A DNA stretch of 64,000 nt, taken from assembly GCF_000799715.1 (NCBI RefSeq), contig NZ_JUHG01000011.1:1116001-1180000 (forward strand), written 5' to 3'. Of this stretch, positions 59,635 to 64,000 are shown piece by piece. Within the stretch, counting starts at the first letter, position 1; every line of letters starts with the position of its first letter. Below the pieces are notes generated by a model. The model had not been told where the DNA came from. It worked only from the letters and a program-made list of their open reading frames with translations, and ran no database searches. The stretch is from Martinezella rhizogenes. GTDB lineage: Bacteria; Pseudomonadota; Alphaproteobacteria; Rhizobiales; Rhizobiaceae. Made by a program: the position numbers and the translations under genes.

Positions 59635-60426
59635 ATGACGTCGTCCGCTTCTTCCGTCGTCTCCGCGCGGAACCTCTGTCTCACCTACGAGACCAATGAC
59701 GGGCCGGTGCATGCGCTGAGCAATGTCGATCTCGACGTACGCAAGGGCGATTTCGTCTCTTTCATCGGCCCTTCCGGCTGCGGCAAGACCACGTTCCTGC
59801 GCGTTATCGCCGATCTCGAGCGCAAGACCTCCGGCGACATCACCGTCAACGGCATGACACCGGACGAGGCACGCAAGGCACGCGCCTATGGCTATGTCTT
59901 TCAGGCGCCCGCCCTCTATCCCTGGCGCACCATCGAAAAGAATATCGCCTTGCCGCTGGAGATCATGGGCTATGCCAGGGCCGAACAGGCCAAGCGCATC
60001 GCCCAGACGCTGGATCTGGTCAATCTCACCGGCTTCGAGAAGAAATTTCCCTGGCAGCTTTCGGGCGGCATGCAGCAGCGCGCCTCGATTGCCCGCGCGC
60101 TCGCCTTCGATGCCGACCTGCTCCTGATGGACGAACCCTTCGGCGCGCTCGACGAGATCGTTCGCGACCACCTCAACGAACAGCTCTTGAAGCTCTGGAA
60201 GCACACGAACAAGACCATCTGTTTTGTGACGCACTCGATCCCGGAGGCGGTCTATCTCTCCACCAAGATCATCGTCATGTCGCCCCGCCCCGGCCGCGTC
60301 ACCGATGTCATCGAATCCACCCTTCCGCTGGAACGCCCGCTCGGCATTCGCGAAACCCCGGAATTCCTGGAGATTGCTCATCGTGTCCGTGAAGGGCTGA
60401 GAGCGGGGCATAGTTATGAGGAATAG
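59635..60426 (+). CDS. NitT/TauT-type ABC importer ATPase
   Basis: ATPase of 263 residues. Walker A GPSGCGKTT (about 42-50), Q-loop VFQAPALYPWRTIEKNIALPLEIMG, signature LSGGMQQRASIARAL, Walker B LLLMDEPFGALDEIVRDHLNEQLL, switch His VTHSIPEAVYLSTKIIVMSPRPGRV: the nitrate/taurine/thiamine-precursor branch. With two permeases and a binding protein downstream it should import a pyrimidine or hydantoin-like compound. ATG 59635 has only a weak ribosome site; GTG 59629 is an alternative. Confidence 0.9.
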   Translation: MTSSASSVVSARNLCLTYETNDGPVHALSNVDLDVRKGDFVSFIGPSGCGKTTFLRVIADLERKTSGDITVNGMTPDEARKARAYGYVFQAPALYPWRTIEKNIALPLEIMGYARAEQAKRIAQTLDLVNLTGFEKKFPWQLSGGMQQRASIARALAFDADLLLMDEPFGALDEIVRDHLNEQLLKLWKHTNKTICFVTHSIPEAVYLSTKIIVMSPRPGRVTDVIESTLPLERPLGIRETPEFLEIAHRVREGLRAGHSYEE

Positions 60427-60435
60427 GATCACACC

Positions 60436-60771
60436 ATGAACCCGCAATTCCTCCTCTGGCTCGTCGGCGCCATGGCGATCTTCATCGGCGGGGCAACCGC
60501 CTCTAGAACCTATATCGCCAACAACAACATCCTGGTCCTAGTATTCGCGCTCATTCTCTATTGCATCGGCAATCTGATGATGATCCGGCTGATGCGTGAG
60601 GGTGGGCTGGGGCTGGCGATATCAGCCTCCTCCATCGCCCAGCTCGTGGTCGTCAACATCGTTGCCTTCGTCGTCTTCGGCGAGCGGCTCAGCCTGCCGC
60701 AACTGGCTGGCGTCGGGCTTGGCATCGTGGCGATGGCGCTGATGCTGTTTCCCGCGCAAGGGAGGGCGTGA
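60436..60771 (+). CDS. Small four-helix membrane protein (DMT/SMR-like)
   Basis: Protein of 111 residues with four hydrophobic helices (FLLWLVGAMAIFIGGATASRTYIANNNILVLVFALILYCIGNLMMIRLMREGGLGLAISASSIAQLVVVNIVAFVVFGERLSLPQLAGVGLGIVAMALMLF). The FGERLSLPQLAGVGLGI segment is typical of drug/metabolite transporters. It lacks the SMR helix-1 glutamate. It sits between the ATPase (9 bp) and permease (2 bp) genes of the importer, so an accessory or export role in the same pathway is likely. Confidence 0.8.
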   Translation: MNPQFLLWLVGAMAIFIGGATASRTYIANNNILVLVFALILYCIGNLMMIRLMREGGLGLAISASSIAQLVVVNIVAFVVFGERLSLPQLAGVGLGIVAMALMLFPAQGRA

Positions 60772-60773
60772 GT

Positions 60774-61661
60774 ATGGAGAAGGAGCAGTTCTTCAAGCAC
60801 AAGTTCCTGCCGGTGACGGCCATCGTGCTGGCGATCCTCCTATTGTGGTATGTCTTCGCCGTCATCCTTAACGCGCCGTTCCAGCGCGATCTCGACCGCC
60901 GTGCCAATGTCACCTCCGGCACGATGGAATTCATCGGCAAGACGCTGGCGCAGCCGAAACCGATCCTGCCGGCGCCGCATCAGGTGGCGCGGAACGTTTT
61001 CGAAAACACGTTTCTCAGAGCCCCGACCAGCAATCGCAGCCTCGTCTATAATGCCTGGGTAACACTTGCCCCCACCGCCGTCGGCTTCGCCTTCGGCACC
61101 GTGCTCGGTATTCTCTTTGCCGTCGGCATCGTCCATCTCGTGGCGCTTGACCGCAGCCTGATGCCCTGGATCATCGCATCGCAGACAATCCCCATCCTGG
61201 CGATCGCGCCGACAATCATCGTCGTCTTCAGCGCGCTCGGCATCGACGGATTGATCCCCAAGGCGCTAATTTCCACCTACCTGTCGTTTTTCCCCGTCAC
61301 CGTCGGCATGACCAAGGGGCTACGCTCGCCGGAGGTCATGCATCTGGACCTGATGCGCACCTATAATGCCAGTGCGTCGCAGACCTTCTGGAAGCTGCGC
61401 GTGCCGGCCTCGATCCCCTTCCTCTTCACGTCGATGAAGGTGGCGATTGCCGCAAGCCTGGTCGGCACCATCGTTGGCGAGCTTCCGACCGGAGCCGTTG
61501 CCGGCATTGGCGCCAAGCTGCTTGCAGGCTCCTATTATAGCCAGACGATCGACATCTGGGCCGCACTCGTCGCTGGCTCGGTACTGGCAGCAATCCTCGT
61601 GGCCATCGTTGGCATTGCCGCACGCATCGTCAATCACTCGATGGGAGGGCGGCCGGCATGA
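60774..61661 (+). CDS. NitT/TauT-type ABC permease 1
   Basis: Permease of 295 residues with six helices and a periplasmic segment after helix 1. The ATPase-docking loop is LDLMRTYNASASQTFWKLRVPASIPFLFTSMKVA, typical of the TauC/SsuC family. ATG 60774 follows GGGAGG. Its 3' end overlaps the next permease start (ATGA at 61658). Confidence 0.9.
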   Translation: MEKEQFFKHKFLPVTAIVLAILLLWYVFAVILNAPFQRDLDRRANVTSGTMEFIGKTLAQPKPILPAPHQVARNVFENTFLRAPTSNRSLVYNAWVTLAPTAVGFAFGTVLGILFAVGIVHLVALDRSLMPWIIASQTIPILAIAPTIIVVFSALGIDGLIPKALISTYLSFFPVTVGMTKGLRSPEVMHLDLMRTYNASASQTFWKLRVPASIPFLFTSMKVAIAASLVGTIVGELPTGAVAGIGAKLLAGSYYSQTIDIWAALVAGSVLAAILVAIVGIAARIVNHSMGGRPA

Positions 61662-62791
61662 AACTGATCCAGCTCTCCTGGCAGGGCCTTCTTGCGCTCC
61701 TGCTCTGCCTTGCCGCCGCGCTCACGCTACCGCTGTTTGCGGATGGCGCGCCGGAGCCGATCCCGCCGGGCATCGTAGCACTCGTCTTCTTCCTGATCGT
61801 CGTTGCTGCAGTCTTTTCCCAGTCCATCCTGCCGGCAGCTATCACCGCGGCCATCCTGTTTCTGGGCGCGCACGAAACCGCCTGGCTGCTACTGTCGCAG
61901 ATCACCGGCAACGAGGGCAAGGCTCAGCCCTCCTTCTTCCTGCTGATCGCCGCCGGCTGGCTTCTCGCCTGGCGTTGCGTCTCCGTGTTGTCATCGATCC
62001 GGCCGCACTCCACCACCAGCAACTATAGCCTGCGGCTGCTGATACCGGCGATTTTCGGTGCCTGGATCCTGATCATCTGGGAGGCGGTAACGCGCGGCGC
62101 CGGTGTCTCGCTTGTCCTGCTACCGCCACCGAGCGCCATTGGGGTGAGGATTGCCGGATCGCTTCCAACACTTTGGACCGATATAGAGCAAACCATCTTC
62201 AAATCGGTCTTGATCGGCTACATCATTGGCTGCGGTAGCGGCTTCATCGTCGCCATCCTCGCCGACCGCTTCGCCTTCCTGCGTCGTGGCCTGCTGCCGA
62301 TCGGCAATTTCGTCTCGGCGATGCCGATCATCGGCGTCGCGCCGATCATGGTCATGTGGTTCGGCTTCGACTGGCAATCCAAGGCTGCCGTCGTCGTCAT
62401 CATGACCTTTTTCCCGATGCTGGTGAACACGGTCGCTGGCCTTGCCGCCGCCGGCAATATCGAGCGTGACCTGATGCGCACCTATGCGTCGAGCTATTGG
62501 CAAACGCTGTTCAAACTGCGCCTGCCGGCCGCCGCACCCTTTATTTTCAATGCGCTAAAGATCAACTCGACCTTGGCCATGATCGGTGCCATCGTGGCGG
62601 AGTTCTTTGGTACACCCATGTCGGGCATGGGGTTCCGCATCTCGACCGAAAACGGCCGACTGAACCTCGATATGGTCTGGGCGGAAATCGCGGTCGCAGC
62701 GATTGCGGGGTCCGTCTTCTACGGCATCGTCGCCATTCTCGAGAGGATGACGACGTTCTGGCATCCGTCTGTCCGAGGTGGAAAGACGTAG
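61658..62791 (+). CDS. NitT/TauT-type ABC permease 2, extended
   Basis: Permease of 377 residues. The N-terminal 120 residues add three to four extra hydrophobic helices (GLLALLLCLAAALTLPLF, GIVALVFFLIVVAAVF, AAITAAILFLGAH, FFLLIAAGWLLAW) before the usual TauC-like core with the docking loop RDLMRTYASSYWQTLFKLRLPAAAPFIFNALKI. The extension makes it longer than typical partners (about 260). Coupled to permease 1 by ATGA overlap. Confidence 0.9.
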   Translation: MKLIQLSWQGLLALLLCLAAALTLPLFADGAPEPIPPGIVALVFFLIVVAAVFSQSILPAAITAAILFLGAHETAWLLLSQITGNEGKAQPSFFLLIAAGWLLAWRCVSVLSSIRPHSTTSNYSLRLLIPAIFGAWILIIWEAVTRGAGVSLVLLPPPSAIGVRIAGSLPTLWTDIEQTIFKSVLIGYIIGCGSGFIVAILADRFAFLRRGLLPIGNFVSAMPIIGVAPIMVMWFGFDWQSKAAVVVIMTFFPMLVNTVAGLAAAGNIERDLMRTYASSYWQTLFKLRLPAAAPFIFNALKINSTLAMIGAIVAEFFGTPMSGMGFRISTENGRLNLDMVWAEIAVAAIAGSVFYGIVAILERMTTFWHPSVRGGKT

Positions 62792-62848
62792 ACTAAGATC
62801 CCAGGCAAGGGATCAGGGCATAACTTCAGAGGGAAAAGGGTGAAGAAC

Positions 62849-63817
62849 ATGAAAAGACTGATGCTTACATTGATGGCGAGCGCCATGGCATTGACCATGG
62901 CTCAGGCCGCCAACGCCGCCGACAAGGTGACGCTGCAGCTGAAATGGGTGGCGCAGGGCCAGTTCGGCGGCTATTTCGTCGCCAAGGACAAGGGCTTCTA
63001 CAAGGAAGAAGGCCTCGACGTCGACATCAAGCCGGGCGGCCCGGACATCGCTCCGGAACAGGTGATCGCCGGCGGGGGCGCCGACGTGATCGTCGACTGG
63101 ATGGGTGGCGCTCTGGTTGCCCGCGAAAAGGGTGTGCCGCTGATCAACATCGCCCAGCCCTTCGAGAAGTCCGGCCTCGAGCTGATCTGCCCGAAGGACG
63201 GCCCGGTCAAGACAGAGAAGGATTTCAAGGGCCATACGCTTGGTGTCTGGTTCTTCGGCAACGAATACCCCTTCTTTGCCTGGATGAGCAAACTTGGCCT
63301 GAAGACCGATGGCGGCAAGGATGGCGTTACCGTCTTGAAGCAGAGCTTCGACGTCCAGCCGCTGGTCCAGAAGCAGGCCGATTGCATCTCGGTCATGACC
63401 TATAATGAATACTGGCAGGCGATCGATGCCGGCTTCAAGGCGGAAGATCTTACCGTCTTCAACTACTCCAAGCTCGGCATCGACCTTCTCGAAGACGGCC
63501 TCTATGTCAACGAAGACAAGCTGAAGGACCCGAAGTTCAAGGCCGATATGGTCAAGTTCGTTCGTGCTTCCCTGAAGGGCTGGAAATATGCCGTCGCGCA
63601 TCCGGATGAAGCCGCCGAAATCGTCATGGACAATGGCGGCCAGGACGAAAATCACCAGAAGCGCATGATGGGCGAAGTCGCCAAGTTGATCGGCAGCGGC
63701 AAGCTCGACACGAAGCTCTATGATCGCACTGTCGAGGCCCTTCTCGATCAGAAGATCATCAACAAGAAGCCGACCGGCGCTTACACGCATGAGGTCACCG
63801 ACGCCGCGCTGAAATAG
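62849..63817 (+). CDS. ABC substrate-binding protein (NMT1/THI5-like)
   Basis: Periplasmic protein of 322 residues with a signal peptide (MKRLMLTLMASAMALTMAQAANAAD). The mature domain follows NMT1/THI5 proteins: VTLQLKWVAQGQFGGYFVAKDKGFYKEEGLDVDIKPGGPDIAPEQVIAGGGADVIVDW. This fold binds pyrimidine-like ligands such as hydroxymethylpyrimidine precursors, which suits a pyrimidine catabolic locus. ATG 62849 has AAGGG 8 bp upstream; GTG 62840 is less likely. Last gene before a strong terminator. Confidence 0.9.
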   Translation: MKRLMLTLMASAMALTMAQAANAADKVTLQLKWVAQGQFGGYFVAKDKGFYKEEGLDVDIKPGGPDIAPEQVIAGGGADVIVDWMGGALVAREKGVPLINIAQPFEKSGLELICPKDGPVKTEKDFKGHTLGVWFFGNEYPFFAWMSKLGLKTDGGKDGVTVLKQSFDVQPLVQKQADCISVMTYNEYWQAIDAGFKAEDLTVFNYSKLGIDLLEDGLYVNEDKLKDPKFKADMVKFVRASLKGWKYAVAHPDEAAEIVMDNGGQDENHQKRMMGEVAKLIGSGKLDTKLYDRTVEALLDQKIINKKPTGAYTHEVTDAALK

Positions 63818-63839
63818 TCCTGGTGCAACAAATGATCGC

Positions 63840-63873
63840 AACGCGCGAGTTTCGTTACTCGCGCGTTTTTTTC
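63840..63873 (+). terminator. Strong intrinsic terminator of the pyrimidine import unit
   Basis: AACGCGCGAGT / ACTCGCGCGTT, perfect 11-bp arms, 6-base loop, continuing into TTTTTTTC. It begins 22 bp after the binding-protein stop. The remaining 127 bases to the window edge show no gene. Confidence 0.92.
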
Positions 63874-64000
63874 ATTTTGTAACAGCCACCACAAAAAGCT
63901 GGCTTTATTCTCGCGCTTGCATGAAAAGCCAGGCATCGATCAAGTATCTGAATGCGGACATCACATTGCCGTGATTGATTCATAGCGTTGCCCGCACTAG

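Noticed and set aside
57942..59684. A 580-codon minus-strand frame opposite hydA
   Set aside because: Shadow of the dihydropyrimidinase gene; composition bias only.

Overview
The window reads as chromosome of a Rhizobium-group alphaproteobacterium: high GC, dense ABC and Gfo/Idh/MocA sugar-catabolism genes, a NepR-EcfG-PhyR general stress locus, a HmuPSTUV haem locus with RirA-type sites, and above all a ClC channel next to an OlsC-type hydroxylase. That last pair matches the sycA-olsC neighbourhood described for Rhizobium tropici CIAT899, so R. tropici or a close relative is my best guess. I see no rRNA, tRNA, insertion sequence, prophage or CRISPR array.

Layout. 1-7.9 kb: an ampC beta-lactamase (cut by the window edge) divergent from ampR, a C-terminally truncated acetyltransferase, a PyrE-like enzyme, a LysR/MFS divergent pair, and an ECF42-type sigma factor with its DGPF (YciI-like) partner. 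8-11.2 kb: an envelope-modification group of PAP2 phosphatase, single-domain response regulator and EptA phosphoethanolamine transferase. 11.3-20.6 kb: miscellaneous metabolism and regulators (LLM oxidoreductase, RpiR regulator, a two-gene membrane operon, histidine phosphatase, PhyH-type dioxygenase with AraC regulator, MocR regulator with PNPOx-like protein, two acetyltransferases). 20.9-28.1 kb: a membrane-lipid region with a di-iron hydroxylase (OlsE candidate), an 1107-residue four-module fusion (E1alpha, E1beta, lipoyl-type domain, KAS III), olsC and sycA. 28.3-40 kb: a methyltransferase and a sugar region comprising a ThuA-like/dehydrogenase pair, a TetR/SMR pair, and a LacI-controlled ABC importer with a TIM-barrel isomerase/epimerase and a dehydrogenase. 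40-48.6 kb: truncated haemoglobin, DUF423, and an iron/haem locus (DUF2325 protein, small protein and HmuQ-like oxygenase; tonB and a periplasmic protein; hmuPSTUV). 48.7-52.7 kb: general stress response (DUF883 and partner, ecfG, nepR, phyR, HWE kinase) with several EcfG-type promoters. 53.1-63.9 kb: reductive pyrimidine catabolism (preT, preA, rutR, carbamoyl-beta-alanine-type amidohydrolase, dihydropyrimidinase) with a NitT/TauT-type ABC importer, ending in a strong terminator.

How they work together. The stress locus is a textbook partner-switching module whose promoters can be read directly. The haem locus pairs uptake (TonB, HmuTUV), handling (HmuS, HmuP) and probable degradation (HmuQ-like), with TGA-N9-TCA boxes in both control regions. 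The pyrimidine locus joins import, reduction, ring opening and deamidation, with a RutR operator upstream of the second half. The most unusual item is the four-module fusion, in which a KAS III domain sits where an E2 acyltransferase would be expected. It lies between two lipid hydroxylase genes and may build a special acyl chain for a membrane lipid; that role is inference.
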